DNA of 64,000 bases from JACCZH01 sp963729445 (GTDB taxonomy: Bacteria > Chloroflexota > Chloroflexia > Thermomicrobiales > CFX8). A program made the translations under genes and the position numbers. Location of the stretch: positions 372,001-436,000 of the forward strand of contig CAVSNU010000002.1 in assembly GCA_963729445.1 (NCBI GenBank), read 5' to 3'. Positions 25,259-34,363 of this stretch are shown piece by piece (within the stretch, counting starts at the first letter, position 1; every line of letters begins with the position of its first letter). The notes beneath the pieces were generated by a model. The model was not told where the DNA came from. It saw only the letters and a program-made list of their open reading frames with translations, and did no database searches.

Positions 25259-26395
25259 CTATGTGGAGGCGACGACTGCTGCGATGTTATCAATGTATCC
25301 ACCCAGTGAGCGCAAGAACTCCCGGTCGAGCGCGTAGTATTTCATGCCTTGCACCGGTCGAACCGTCACGATGCCGGCCGACTCGAGTGTACCGAGGTGA
25401 CGCGACACGGCGGACTGGCTGATACCTAGCTTGCCGACGATCTCCTGCGCGTACTGCTCACGCTCCCGCAACATCTGGACGATGCGCATCCGGGTTGGAT
25501 CAGCCAGGGCCTTGAGCCCGCCCAGGGCATCTCCGGAATCGATTGAATCCGCCGCGATCTGTGGCACACGCCGCTGCGCCCGGTTCGACTGCCCCAGCAC
25601 GGTTAGGGGGTTGAAAAAGAGAATCAGCTCCGGCGAATACAGGATGAACTGCACAAACTGACCCAGATGAGACGAGGGGCAGTACGTAACCCGCTCGATG
25701 TTTGCCAAAGCCCCGATGACCTCGTCCGGCAGACGATGGCCGGTCAGCTCGGCGAATGCAAGTTGAACAACTGGGTGTGCGAGGTCCTGCGCGTGCCGGA
25801 CCGCCCGCTGCAGCTCGTCGATCTGGCGTTCGTATTCGTTGCGGTAGGTCTGCCGCCAGAAGCCGTCGATCAATGAGATCGTGCGCTCGCGCAGGTGCGC
25901 CGGTGACGTCAGCAGGGAGGCAGCCTCGTCGAGGTCAGCCCGTGTGATGCCCGGACGCAGGAACATACGCCACTCCGCGGGATCGTCAGACTCCGGAGCG
26001 GTCTCGATGAGGCCGCGGTCGCGATATACCCGCATCAATGCGTTGGAAGCCATGCGCTGATAGGCCTCAGGCGGTAAGGATTCGAGATGGGCGAGGTATT
26101 CAGCATAGCCGGCGTCGATACGATCCGGCTCGAGCGCATCGAACGAGAACAGGAGCTCTTCGATGTAATAGATCAGCCGTCCCGAGAACCCCAGGATGAG
26201 ATCCAGGTCATGTTGCATGCCGGCATCTAACGAACGACGGGCGTCAATCAACCACGGGTCGAATCCGGGCTTTGGGTTGCTCCCGTTCTCGTCGGAAGCG
26301 CGGAATGTCAGCGAGATTGCCGATGTCAACACCAGTGGAGCTGAGACAGCGAATAGCTGCTTCAGCACGGGACGCCCGACGACGAGCTCTCCCAT
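25259..26395 (-). CDS. ArsR-type winged-helix regulator with long N-terminal domain
   Basis: Protein of 378 residues. The C-terminal 85 residues form an ArsR-family winged helix (LKALADPTRMRIVQML, AQEIVGKLGISQSAVSRHLGTLESAG, YYALDREFL). The N-terminal 280 residues are helical and acidic without a recognised motif and probably sense a ligand or bind a partner; ordinary ArsR proteins are about 100 residues. AAGGGAG precedes the ATG. It sits 41 bases upstream of the MBL hydrolase, a possible regulated partner. The ligand is unknown, and no Cys-rich metal site is visible. Confidence 0.8.
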   Translation of the reverse strand: MGELVVGRPVLKQLFAVSAPLVLTSAISLTFRASDENGSNPKPGFDPWLIDARRSLDAGMQHDLDLILGFSGRLIYYIEELLFSFDALEPDRIDAGYAEYLAHLESLPPEAYQRMASNALMRVYRDRGLIETAPESDDPAEWRMFLRPGITRADLDEAASLLTSPAHLRERTISLIDGFWRQTYRNEYERQIDELQRAVRHAQDLAHPVVQLAFAELTGHRLPDEVIGALANIERVTYCPSSHLGQFVQFILYSPELILFFNPLTVLGQSNRAQRRVPQIAADSIDSGDALGGLKALADPTRMRIVQMLREREQYAQEIVGKLGISQSAVSRHLGTLESAGIVTVRPVQGMKYYALDREFLRSLGGYIDNIAAVVAST

Positions 26396-26512
26396 CGTCG
26401 CTCCCTTACATCACGATTCGTGTGCGCTGTGTCCAGCGCGGAGGGGGTCGCACAACCCCCGCACATATTACCTTATGACAATATCATGGTGCGATCGTTG
26501 AGTCAAAACGCG

Positions 26513-26926
26513 TTAAGAGTTCAGTTGAGACAAGTAATCCGCTCGCGGGGGGCTGAAGATGTCCAGCACCAGGCACCCGGAGGGACCCCCGACTCCCGCA
26601 TGACGCACTCCGCCTGGGATCACATAGGCGTGTCCGGTGGAGAGACGGCGCGTCTCGCCATCGATCGTCATGTCGATCTCACCCTCCAACACCAGCCCGA
26701 TCTGCTCGTGCGGATGTTCGTGGTCCGGCACGGTTGCCCCCGGCTCGATCCGCACCCAGTTGGCCATCATCCTGGCGCCGCTCAGCACGTTCATCTGAAT
26801 ACCATCCAGCGGCGCAAACCCCGGTAGCGCAGCGATGTCGAAGAACCGGGAGTCCCCTCCAGCTGGCCCCGTCTCCAGCTCGTCCGGTTGCACGGTCTGG
26901 TCCCGCTTATCCGGATAACTCGACAT
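26513..26926 (-). CDS. Cupin-domain protein
   Basis: Single-domain cupin of 137 residues. Motif 1 is PDHEHPHEQIGLVLEGE and motif 2 is GHAYVIPGGVRHAG, with the His/Glu set for a mononuclear metal. ATG 26926 has AGGGGG at good spacing. Function is unknown; such small cupins often bind small ligands or catalyse isomerisations. It ends 118 bases upstream of the ArsR-type gene on the same strand. Confidence 0.83.
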   Translation of the reverse strand: MSSYPDKRDQTVQPDELETGPAGGDSRFFDIAALPGFAPLDGIQMNVLSGARMMANWVRIEPGATVPDHEHPHEQIGLVLEGEIDMTIDGETRRLSTGHAYVIPGGVRHAGVGGPSGCLVLDIFSPPRADYLSQLNS

Positions 26927-27138
26927 GACAGTCCCCCTTCATGACACTCCAACGGCCGCGAACCGACACTCTTACTATCGTCTCAGGTTCCGTCGTTACT
27001 GTCCATTTTAGAATCCGTTCAAGAGTTGATTCGTTCAATTCTAGTACCGATGACGCACAGTGTCATCGTTGGGGAGTGGGGTACCATCCGGGCTGGGAAT
27101 CCCGGGGGTATGGTTTCTGAAATACCAGAAGGTGTGTC

Positions 27139-28935
27139 ATGTCTAGACGAGCGTTCGTCTCGCTGCTGGTCGCTGTTGCGATCCTGGCGCCAGCACTACT
27201 TGTTCTTTCGCGCCCGGCATCTGCGGTCCAGGAGACGAATCCCGAGATCGTTGCGGCGCTCGAATCGATAAATCTCTATCGCAGCTGGCTGGGTATCGCG
27301 CCATTGAAGATCGATCCCAACCTCCAGGCCGCTTCCGAGGGCCACGCCAACTACTATCGCCAGAACTACGGTGACCCGAACCTGGCCGGCATGGGCCTGC
27401 ACCAGCAGACGCCCGGCAAGCCCGGGTTTACCGGCGCATCCATGCAGGACCGCGCCAACGCCGCAGGGTACAAAGGCTATGTGAATGAGAATGTCGGCCT
27501 CTCAGGCTCGATGATCTGGTCCACCGACTGGTTCATCGGCACGATCAACCACCGGCTGACGTTGCTCGACCCGCGCTACACCCATATCGGCATGGCAGCG
27601 GTGGACGAAGGCGACATCAAGTTTGAAGTGATTAACCTGGGCGCAACGGAGTGGACTGACGAGTCTGAGCCGGAGTGGGCCGCCTGGCCACCGAACAACA
27701 CGACCGGTGTGGGACTCTCATTCTCTGGCGAAGCCCCGAATCCATTTCCAGGAGCCAGTTTCCCGACCGGCTACCCGATTACGCTGACGTACCATGGGCC
27801 GGGCGAGCTCTCCTTGCAGTCGGCGACGGTCACGGCCAACGGGCAGCGCGTCGAATCCTTCAGCTCGGTTGGCTCGGGCTGGCTCAGTAGCAAAACGGCG
27901 CAGATCGCCACCTCAACGCCGATGCAAAACGGCACGACCTACGAGGTTTCGGCGACGGGTACCGCCAACGGGGAGCCGTTCATCAAGTCCTGGAGCTTCA
28001 CCTCGACAACCGGTGACGACAAGCTGGCGCTCGACGGCCGGGTTGCGCCGTCACCTGGCCCGAGTGAGCCTAAACCGGAGCCAACCGTCTCGCCGGCCCC
28101 TTCTCAACCCGTCCCGGTAGCACCTCAGGCGATGAACCTGCCCGAGGGCGTCAAGGCCAGCCATCCCGCGGTACAGGAGATGTGGTGGCGCAGCGACGGC
28201 CCGGTGGCGCAGGAGCAGGTCAAGCGGTCGTGGCTCTGGGGACCGGATACCTGGATCGCGATCAGCGAGCGCTACGACGAAGAGCCTCAGCGCGCTCGCA
28301 CGGTGCACTACTTCGACAAAGCGCGCATCGAGATCAACACCGGAGCGTCGCAGCCGCCGGTCACGGCAGGGCTCCTGGTGCGCGACATGATTCTTGGCTC
28401 GATCCAGGTGGGCGACACGGCGTTCGTCGCGGATTCCCCGGCCGTGGTGCCGCTCGCCGGTGACGCCTACGAGTTCAACGCCGACGCCCCCACCTATGCC
28501 AGCCTCAATGCGATCGCGTCGATTCAAGAGGGCCGAGCTATCCCACAACGCACCGGGGAAGCGGTTGTCGAGACGCTCTCAACCGACGGAGCGATCGGCA
28601 GTAGCCAATCAGTTCCTGGCGGCGTTGCATACGGTAGTTATGACGAGACGCTGGGGCACAATGTCGCGGATGTCTTCGACGGCTATTTGAGCGAGCTCGC
28701 GGTTGACAGCGTCATCAGTGTTGGACTCCCGCTCACCGAGCCGTACTGGGTGCAAACCCTCGTCGCCCAGAAACCGACCTGGGTGCTGGTCCAGGCGTTC
28801 GAACGCCGCTTGTTGACCTACACCCCGTTGAACGAGCCCGAGTGGCAGATCGAGATGGGCAACGTGGGCCGCCATTATTACGAGTGGCGCTACGACCGCG
28901 AAGCTCCCGACATATACCGAGAACCAGCAGGCTAA
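27139..28935 (+). CDS. Secreted CAP/SCP-domain protein with Chloroflexota YFDK/YYEWRY module
   Basis: Predicted exoprotein of 598 residues. A signal peptide (about 1-30) precedes a CAP (CRISP/SCP) domain at about 35-180 with LESINLYRSWLGIAPL, ASEGHANYYRQN, NENVG and INHRLTLLDPRYTHIGMA. An Ig-like stretch (about 190-295), a Pro/Ser linker (about 303-330) and a module of about 250 residues follow, marked by SWLWGP, VHYFDKARIEIN, LTEPYWV, VQAFERRLLTYTP and NVGRHYYEWRY. The same module opens the two large exoproteins at 42.6-49.1 kb. Its function is unknown; surface attachment or ligand binding is inferred. GAAGGTG precedes the ATG. A terminator follows. Confidence 0.87.
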   Translation: MSRRAFVSLLVAVAILAPALLVLSRPASAVQETNPEIVAALESINLYRSWLGIAPLKIDPNLQAASEGHANYYRQNYGDPNLAGMGLHQQTPGKPGFTGASMQDRANAAGYKGYVNENVGLSGSMIWSTDWFIGTINHRLTLLDPRYTHIGMAAVDEGDIKFEVINLGATEWTDESEPEWAAWPPNNTTGVGLSFSGEAPNPFPGASFPTGYPITLTYHGPGELSLQSATVTANGQRVESFSSVGSGWLSSKTAQIATSTPMQNGTTYEVSATGTANGEPFIKSWSFTSTTGDDKLALDGRVAPSPGPSEPKPEPTVSPAPSQPVPVAPQAMNLPEGVKASHPAVQEMWWRSDGPVAQEQVKRSWLWGPDTWIAISERYDEEPQRARTVHYFDKARIEINTGASQPPVTAGLLVRDMILGSIQVGDTAFVADSPAVVPLAGDAYEFNADAPTYASLNAIASIQEGRAIPQRTGEAVVETLSTDGAIGSSQSVPGGVAYGSYDETLGHNVADVFDGYLSELAVDSVISVGLPLTEPYWVQTLVAQKPTWVLVQAFERRLLTYTPLNEPEWQIEMGNVGRHYYEWRYDREAPDIYREPAG

Positions 28936-28947
28936 GCGATACGACCC

Positions 28948-28971
28948 ATAGGCGCCCCAACGGGCGCCTAT
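28948..28971. terminator. Hairpin between convergent CAP and GDPD genes
   Basis: Perfect 10-bp stem ATAGGCGCCC / GGGCGCCTAT with a 4-base loop. It overlaps the last bases of the convergent glycerophosphodiesterase gene and lies 12 bases after the CAP-protein stop. Confidence 0.6.
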
Positions 28972-29732
28972 CCTGTCTCAGCCCCTCTGCCAAAACACCT
29001 CAATAGCTCACGCGGCACGTTAGTCGCGATCATGTCCACCCCAGCGTCCGCGAGACGGCGCGCCTCAGCACAATCATCGACGGTCCATGAATAGACGCGC
29101 CGGCCAAGGCTACGATAACGCCTGACGGCGACACGATCGAGGAGGTGATGCTGCAACGCGACGGCGGTCGCCCGGGACCAGTGCACCTGAGGACTCAGCC
29201 AGATGGGAAAGAGCGCGCGCAGGACCGCCGCGACCGCGCGTTGAGACCAGCCCTGTCGCAACGTCGAGATGAGATGCCCCCGAGATAACGCCAGTCGCAT
29301 GCCCGGAAAACGCTTGGCCAAACGTCGCAAACTCCTGGTATGGACCGTCGAAACCAGCACGTTGGGCACGAGCTCGGGACGCGCTTCGAGAATCGGGATG
29401 AGCGCCTTCTCGATACCGCGTTCCTTGAGATCGAGCACGAGCCTCCCCGACGGCCCAACGCCAGCCAGCCGGTCGAGCAGCTCTTCCAGGGTCATGAGTG
29501 TCGGAATCAACGCGCGCAGCTCGGCGAGGGTAAGGGTTGAGATCTTGCGGCCTTGAACGGCCGCATCGTGATAGAGCACGATCGTGCCGTCGGCTGACCG
29601 GCGCAAATCGGACTCAATCAGATCGGCTCCAACCGCCAGCGCGTGCTCGAATGCGGCCAGGGAGTTCTCCACATCCGCAGGCGACCCGCCCCGGTGGGCG
29701 ACGATCAGCGGCCGCTTAACGCTCTTCGCCAC
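28968..29732 (-). CDS. Glycerophosphodiester phosphodiesterase family protein
   Basis: GDPD-family TIM-barrel hydrolase, 254 residues, cleaving glycerophosphodiesters to glycerol-3-phosphate and alcohol. The catalytic opening LIVAHRGGSPADVENSLAAF has the first His and the metal-binding Glu-Asn; DLIESDLRRSADGTIVLYHD gives the remaining acidic residues and second His; SWTVDD lies near the end. No signal peptide is visible, so it should be cytosolic. The start is probably a GTG at 29732, inside the end of the upstream PAP2 gene (17-base overlap), indicating one operon and a joint phospholipid role. Confidence 0.9.
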   Translation of the reverse strand: MAKSVKRPLIVAHRGGSPADVENSLAAFEHALAVGADLIESDLRRSADGTIVLYHDAAVQGRKISTLTLAELRALIPTLMTLEELLDRLAGVGPSGRLVLDLKERGIEKALIPILEARPELVPNVLVSTVHTRSLRRLAKRFPGMRLALSRGHLISTLRQGWSQRAVAAVLRALFPIWLSPQVHWSRATAVALQHHLLDRVAVRRYRSLGRRVYSWTVDDCAEARRLADAGVDMIATNVPRELLRCFGRGAETG

Positions 29733-30444
29733 GGCGGTGCATACCGATCAACCCCATCAGGTAACCCGTGCCGAGACAATAGCTCGCCAGCACGTCAGTC
29801 AACCAGTGATGGCCGAGATAGACCCGTGACGGCCCAACCAGCCCGATCATCGAGCTCAACAGGGCGAGCGGGCCCAATCGGAGCCATTTTCCGCGTAGCT
29901 TCGAGAAGAGCAGATAGCTCAAAAAGCCCCAGAAGGAGACGTAGTGCAGGGTGTGTCCGCTGGGGAAACTGGTGTCCTTGAGGTTGGCCACGGCGACCGT
30001 GATCCCCTCGCCGGACGGTCTGGGCCGTTGGATGAGGAGCTTGGTCGTGAACGAGATGAACGATCCCGCCCAGGCGAGTATCAGGTAACGCGCCTCACGC
30101 CGGAAGCCCAATAACCAGGATAACGAGATGATCGATGTGGGGAAGAGCAGTGACTGCGGCCGGAAGCCAAGCCAGGAAACCATATCCATGGCCTTCGCCA
30201 GCATCGGGTGCTTGATTTTCTGAATGCGCATCGTGGCCACCAGATCCGCCTCGACGCTGCGCTGCGAGCGCACCAGGACGAGCAGAATCACGAATGCGCT
30301 GAAGGCGACAATCGACCCGCCGAGGAATCGGGATTCACGTCGCCTGGCGACCCTCGCACTCGCAACCGGCAGGTTCGGATGGTCTGCGTCCTTCGTCAGC
30401 TTATCCACGACTCTCTTCTGCAACCGCATATGTCTCCCAGCCAT
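29716..30444 (-). CDS. PAP2-family phosphatase
   Basis: Integral membrane phosphatase of the PAP2/lipid phosphatase family, 242 residues from ATG 30444. All three motifs are present: KLLIQRPRP (KxxxxxxRP type), SFPSGHTLH (PSGH) and SRVYLGHHWLTDV (SRxxxxxHxxxD). Five or six membrane helices are visible. Likely substrates are phosphatidic acid or undecaprenyl pyrophosphate. It overlaps the GDPD gene and follows the amidase gene by 59 bases, so lipid and wall turnover genes seem to be grouped here. Confidence 0.88.
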   Translation of the reverse strand: MAGRHMRLQKRVVDKLTKDADHPNLPVASARVARRRESRFLGGSIVAFSAFVILLVLVRSQRSVEADLVATMRIQKIKHPMLAKAMDMVSWLGFRPQSLLFPTSIISLSWLLGFRREARYLILAWAGSFISFTTKLLIQRPRPSGEGITVAVANLKDTSFPSGHTLHYVSFWGFLSYLLFSKLRGKWLRLGPLALLSSMIGLVGPSRVYLGHHWLTDVLASYCLGTGYLMGLIGMHRRGEER

Positions 30445-30503
30445 CGTTCTAGTACCTGGCTCGGATTGTACCGGTTCACAAACCGCGAAGCGGTTAGACG
30501 ACG

Positions 30504-32636
30504 TTATTCCTCTGAGGCGGAGGTAAGGGTGCGGGGCATCCAACCACGATCGAGGAGCGCCTCACGGGCCAGATGGCCGAGCAGCACACCGTGCGGGAGC
30601 TCAGGCAGGTTGGGATGATACTCGAACCGGTTGCGCTCAAAATACTGCACCACGTGCAGCTCACCATCAGTTTCGGACACTTCCTCGAAGCGCTCCGAGA
30701 TTGGGTAGCCAAAGATCGACAACCCACCGTTCTCCAGCCAGAACGCGAGGAAGTTCCCGCCGAGGGTGTGGCCGGTCTCAGGAAAGTGGAAGCCGCCCTC
30801 AGGTGTCTTGTCCGCCCCGACTGGCCGGAACGGAGCTTCTGAGGTGCGCGAAGTCGTGCGTTCGACACCTAACAAACCCAGGAGCACCTCATACTCGGTG
30901 CCGGCAAACTCCGGGTGATACTCAAACCGGGCGCGCTCGAAATACTGCGTCAGGTAGGTGTTTCCATCCACGACCGACTTTTCCTGGAACGCTTCCGTCA
31001 ACGGGTACCCAAACCGCGTCAGTCCGCCACGGTTGTCCCAGTACGTCGCAAACGGCTTGGGGACATTGTGGGCCGTGACATCGAAGAACGTCACACTCGG
31101 GTCACGGGAAGGCGATGTTGGCTTCGTTAACGGGTGGACGGTGTAGATCACACGCGGGAACTCACGCTGGGCGTAGTAGCCGACGAACTCCTTTACGAGG
31201 GCTGCGGTTGCAATGCGTTCACCGAGATTCTGCAGCCTGATGAAGCCGACGAGCTCACGCTCTTCACCGGGCAAGAGCGGCTTGCCAAAACCCCAGCGGT
31301 ACGGGTTGACAACGGCTCCGGCGCCGGCGAACTCCACGCCCCAACGATAGCAGCCCTCAATCTTGTCAAACCCGGTGGATTCATAATTCTCTGACTCGCG
31401 GTAGATGAAGCCTGGGTCCGGCCCCTGCGTCTCGAGCACGGTTGAGCTCGGGTTACGGACAACAACTCGCACGGTGACCAGCCCATCCGGCTCAACAACG
31501 GCCGGTTCTACCCGAAAATCGACCAGCTCCACCGACTCGGTCCGCACTGGGCGCGGCAAGTACACAGGAGCGGTTCCCGCATGCGCACCGCGCAAGGCGG
31601 GCAGGCGCTCGTAGAGCACGTTACCCGGACATTCCGTGTTGAGGACGTCGCCGTGCCCGCACAGATTGGGAACACCTTCCAGGTAGGAAAAGGTGCTAGC
31701 GCCGGTCACATCAATATGGCTTGCTCGCAGGCCGATCAGTCTCGTTAGTGCGCCCATCGCGGCATCGGTGGGACCTCTCTGCATGAAGTTGCCCAGCAGC
31801 GCGATCCCGATCGAGCCAGTGTTGAACTGCAACGCGTGCCCGCCAACCACCCCAGGGCCGCCGAAACGTCCCTCGTAGACATTTCCATGCCAGTCGATCA
31901 GGTAGTTGTAGCCGATATCTCCCCAGCCCAGCGTGACCGCGTGGTAATAGTAAACCGCCCGCATCAGCGCAGCCGGGTCATCGAAGGTGTTGGTCGTGTC
32001 GGTATGGTGGACGATGATCTTCTCGGTCGCGGCGTGAGCCGGTGGCCAGAGGACGGGCTTCTTCGGGTCCTGGTCTTTATGACGGAGTTTCTCGTCCGCC
32101 CCCCAGGCTGCTCTCGGGATGATCAACCCGTCAATCAGGCTGGACTGGGCCAGATCCCGTACCCCAAACTCGTCAGAGGCGGTGTCCCGCACGGTGACGG
32201 TGAGCTCGGTCAGCCCAGCGAACGGCTCGATGCTCGTCCGAACCTGCACAAACGAGCCCGGCGAGAGCAGCGGTGTCGCGTGACCGCGCACTGCTTCATC
32301 AAAGAGCGCGTGGCTGTCGGGGTGCAGATGTTGCCAGTCGGACCAGTTGGAGCCATCGTCGCTGACGCGAGCTTCGAAGGTTAATCCCTCACCCGTCGCG
32401 AAGTTGGACAGCCACGACACTTCGACAGACGTAAATCGCCCGTCGATCGCGAGTACTGGTGACTGAAAGACTCCCGCGCGGGGAATGCCGGAATTGAACG
32501 TCCAGTGCTGCGGCTGCAGAGCCGCTTCAGTCAGCCGTCGCAGGGAAATCCCGCGCACGTCGTAAAACGTTGCAGCGGTCGCTGCCCCGGCCATCTTCAG
32601 CAGATATCGTCGCGATAAGCGCCGCTCTAGCTTCAT
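30504..32636 (-). CDS. Tat-exported PGRP-type N-acetylmuramoyl-L-alanine amidase with FGYPISE repeats
   Basis: Predicted wall hydrolase of 710 residues. The twin-arginine signal is SRRYLLKMAGAA at residues 8-19. After a sugar-binding-like beta region (about 40-150), a PGRP/amidase_2 domain (about 170-350) shows IIVHHTDTTNT, GGHALQFNTGSIGIALLG and LCGHGDVLNTECPG, which give the two Zn His and the Cys ligand. A beta domain (about 370-490) and two tandem repeats (about 510-690) follow, each with the pattern FATYWDNRGGLTRFGYPLTE / YFERARFEYHPE. Such repeats are frequent in Chloroflexota exoproteins and are probably binding modules. Confidence 0.9.
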   Translation of the reverse strand: MKLERRLSRRYLLKMAGAATAATFYDVRGISLRRLTEAALQPQHWTFNSGIPRAGVFQSPVLAIDGRFTSVEVSWLSNFATGEGLTFEARVSDDGSNWSDWQHLHPDSHALFDEAVRGHATPLLSPGSFVQVRTSIEPFAGLTELTVTVRDTASDEFGVRDLAQSSLIDGLIIPRAAWGADEKLRHKDQDPKKPVLWPPAHAATEKIIVHHTDTTNTFDDPAALMRAVYYYHAVTLGWGDIGYNYLIDWHGNVYEGRFGGPGVVGGHALQFNTGSIGIALLGNFMQRGPTDAAMGALTRLIGLRASHIDVTGASTFSYLEGVPNLCGHGDVLNTECPGNVLYERLPALRGAHAGTAPVYLPRPVRTESVELVDFRVEPAVVEPDGLVTVRVVVRNPSSTVLETQGPDPGFIYRESENYESTGFDKIEGCYRWGVEFAGAGAVVNPYRWGFGKPLLPGEERELVGFIRLQNLGERIATAALVKEFVGYYAQREFPRVIYTVHPLTKPTSPSRDPSVTFFDVTAHNVPKPFATYWDNRGGLTRFGYPLTEAFQEKSVVDGNTYLTQYFERARFEYHPEFAGTEYEVLLGLLGVERTTSRTSEAPFRPVGADKTPEGGFHFPETGHTLGGNFLAFWLENGGLSIFGYPISERFEEVSETDGELHVVQYFERNRFEYHPNLPELPHGVLLGHLAREALLDRGWMPRTLTSASEE

Positions 32637-32873
32637 CTACTGTTCCCAGATCCCGTACCAGCGATACATCGAATGCGGCTGAGTTATCATCGCTTTTAGC
32701 GACCGCTGCAACGTTACCACCATGTGTACGTACAGACAATTCACCCGTTGGTCCTATTCAGACGCTGTTGAGGACGGACAATTCCTGGAGCAGCGTTCGT
32801 GGCGGCGCAACGCGGGAAACGGTGCCTGATCAGTTATCCTGAGCGTTCATCAGTCACCCTGAGCGCCTTGATA

Positions 32874-32959
32874 GTCATCCTGAGCCTGAGCGAAGCGAAG
32901 GATCTCGTGCTTGACTCACGAGGTGTTGGACCAGAGATCCTTCCTTGCGTCAGGATGAC
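32874..32959. repeat. A-type palindromic repeat
   Basis: 86-bp imperfect palindrome beginning GTCATCCTGAGCCTGAGCG and ending CCTTGCGTCAGGATGAC, with inner AAGGATCTCG and CAGAGATCCTT. It shares GTTGGACCAGAGATCCTT with the copy at 14776-14855. Confidence 0.85.
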
Positions 32960-32993
32960 TGACGAGCGCCGTTCACTCGACCACGCTGATGGC

Positions 32994-33125
32994 GTCACCC
33001 CCGTAGGGGAGGAGCTCGTCTCCTCCCTGTCTTGGCGCTCGTGGGTCCGGGAGGAGACGAGCTCCTCCCCTACCGACCGGTAGGAACCACGAATCGTGAC
33101 AACCCTCCGGTGGTCCAGTACTGAG
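32994..33125 (+). repeat. B-type repeat with nested GGGAGGAG hairpins
   Basis: It begins GTCACCCCCG and ends GTGGTCCAGTACTGAG like an intact B unit. The middle is replaced by about 80 bases flanked by GTAGGGGAGGAGCTCGTC at one side and its inverted copy GACGAGCTCCTCCCCTAC at the other, as if a small inverted-repeat element had inserted. Confidence 0.7.
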
Positions 33126-33132
33126 CTTGATC

Positions 33133-33177
33133 GTCATCCTGCGTTTGACCAGAGATCCTTCCTTACGTCAGGATGAC
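33133..33177. repeat. Short A-type palindromic repeat
   Basis: 45-bp deleted version of the A element: GTCATCCTGCG joined to CAGAGATCCTTCC and ACGTCAGGATGAC. Confidence 0.75.
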
Positions 33178-33213
33178 TCATAAGCGCAGGATGACTATCA
33201 AACGCAGGATGCT

Positions 33214-33276
33214 GTCACCCCCGGCCGACAGACGGAACCCCGGCGCGTGACAACTCCCCGGTGGTCCAGCACTCAG
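33214..33276 (+). repeat. B-type repeat unit
   Basis: 63-bp unit beginning GTCACCCCCGGCCGACAG and ending GTGGTCCAGCACTCAG, matching the copy at 14706-14768 at most positions. Confidence 0.8.
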
Positions 33277-33513
33277 GATGACTGACGCAGACCGTTTCTG
33301 GACTCGATCGGGGCGGAGGCTGAGCCAATGTGACGCGTTCCCTGATTGATCCGATAATGAGATGCAGCCTCCGTCTGCGTACGCGCCCCTGGCGAAGAAC
33401 CTGGTGCACAGAACAGCTCTCAAGCGCCTCAAAGCGTTGCAGACACAAACACTGACCGGAACCTCTTTGCTATAGTCAATCTCGTAACGACTCGATCGTT
33501 CCGGAGACATGCC

Positions 33514-34353
33514 ATGCCGCCCAGCGCGATCTCGTCCAGCAGTAATCCCAAACGCGCCACGTTCCGGCTCGGCTGGCCGGCGGCGTTCGTAACCCTGTGC
33601 GTCTTGCCGGTTGCCGTCTTTCTGGCGCTGCCCTGGTCGATCGAAGGGAAGTCGCTGGCTGTTTTACACGGTCTCTGTGCCCAACAACCCGGCCACTCGT
33701 TCTACTTCGGAGAGAACCGGTTGCCGTTCGACGCGCGCATGACCGGCATTTACGGCGGCTTCGGCGTCGCGTCGCTCTTCTTCCTCGCGCGCGGCCGTTG
33801 GGGGCAGGGTGGCTTGCCATCAATGGGTATCGCCGCGATTCTGGCTTTGGGAGTGGTGGCGCTGGGTGTTGACGGACTCAACTCGACGATGCTGGACCTG
33901 GGCCAGTGGCATCTCTACACACCGGCGAACGAGTTCCGTCTGGCAACCGGTCTCCTCACGGGGGTCGCACTCGCAACCTTCGTCTGGCTGCTGGTGGGTC
34001 AGGTAGCGATGCGGCAGACGGAACGCAGCGCCGGCAAGCTCATCACCGGCTACGCGGAGCTGGGCATGATCCTGGCACTTGCGGCAGGCTACGCAGCCAT
34101 CGTCCTGACCAACTGGGAGCCGGCGCGGCTGCCGCTCACGGCTCTCTTGCTCGTCTCGGCAGCCGCCGTTCTCACCGGGTTGAGCCTTGCGTTTGTCTTG
34201 CTCGTTAGCCGGCGCGAGAACCAGGCCGTGACAACCGCTGACCTCGCGGCGCCGGCCACCGTGGCACTGCTGGTCGCATTCTCGATTCTGGCGCTCACCA
34301 GTGGCAGCCGCTTCATCCTCGAAGCAGTGTATGGGATCCCGACCGTCGCATAA
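33514..34353 (+). CDS. DUF2085-family membrane protein
   Basis: Polytopic membrane protein of 279 residues with about seven hydrophobic segments. Conserved DUF2085 features are HGLCAQQPGHSFYFG (Cys and two His near residue 55), the FDARMTGIYGGF loop and DGLNSTMLDLG followed by YTPANEFRLATGLLTG. The family has no established function; the conserved Cys/His suggest metal or redox chemistry at the membrane (inference). GGAG precedes the ATG. It is followed after 10 bases by a small soluble protein and then a membrane-anchored one, probably one operon. Confidence 0.82.
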   Translation: MPPSAISSSSNPKRATFRLGWPAAFVTLCVLPVAVFLALPWSIEGKSLAVLHGLCAQQPGHSFYFGENRLPFDARMTGIYGGFGVASLFFLARGRWGQGGLPSMGIAAILALGVVALGVDGLNSTMLDLGQWHLYTPANEFRLATGLLTGVALATFVWLLVGQVAMRQTERSAGKLITGYAELGMILALAAGYAAIVLTNWEPARLPLTALLLVSAAAVLTGLSLAFVLLVSRRENQAVTTADLAAPATVALLVAFSILALTSGSRFILEAVYGIPTVA

Positions 34354-34363
34354 GATAGGTGCT

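Larger units (their letters stand above)
32637..33513. other. Divergent intergenic region with dispersed repeats
   Basis: About 875 bases between the amidase and DUF2085 genes. It holds A-type palindromes (32874-32959 and 33133-33177), a B unit at 33214-33276 and a B unit split by GC-rich hairpins at 32994-33125. Short CCTGAGCG motifs occur at about 32839 and 32860. Apparent proteins here containing SEAKDLVLDSRG are translations of the repeat, not genes. The last 200 bases are unique sequence and should hold the promoter of the downstream gene. Confidence 0.7.

Noticed and set aside
32799..33083. 94-codon open frame with LSEAKDLVLDSRG
   Set aside because: This peptide is the translation of the A-type palindromic repeat; such text recurs as spurious proteins in many genomes.
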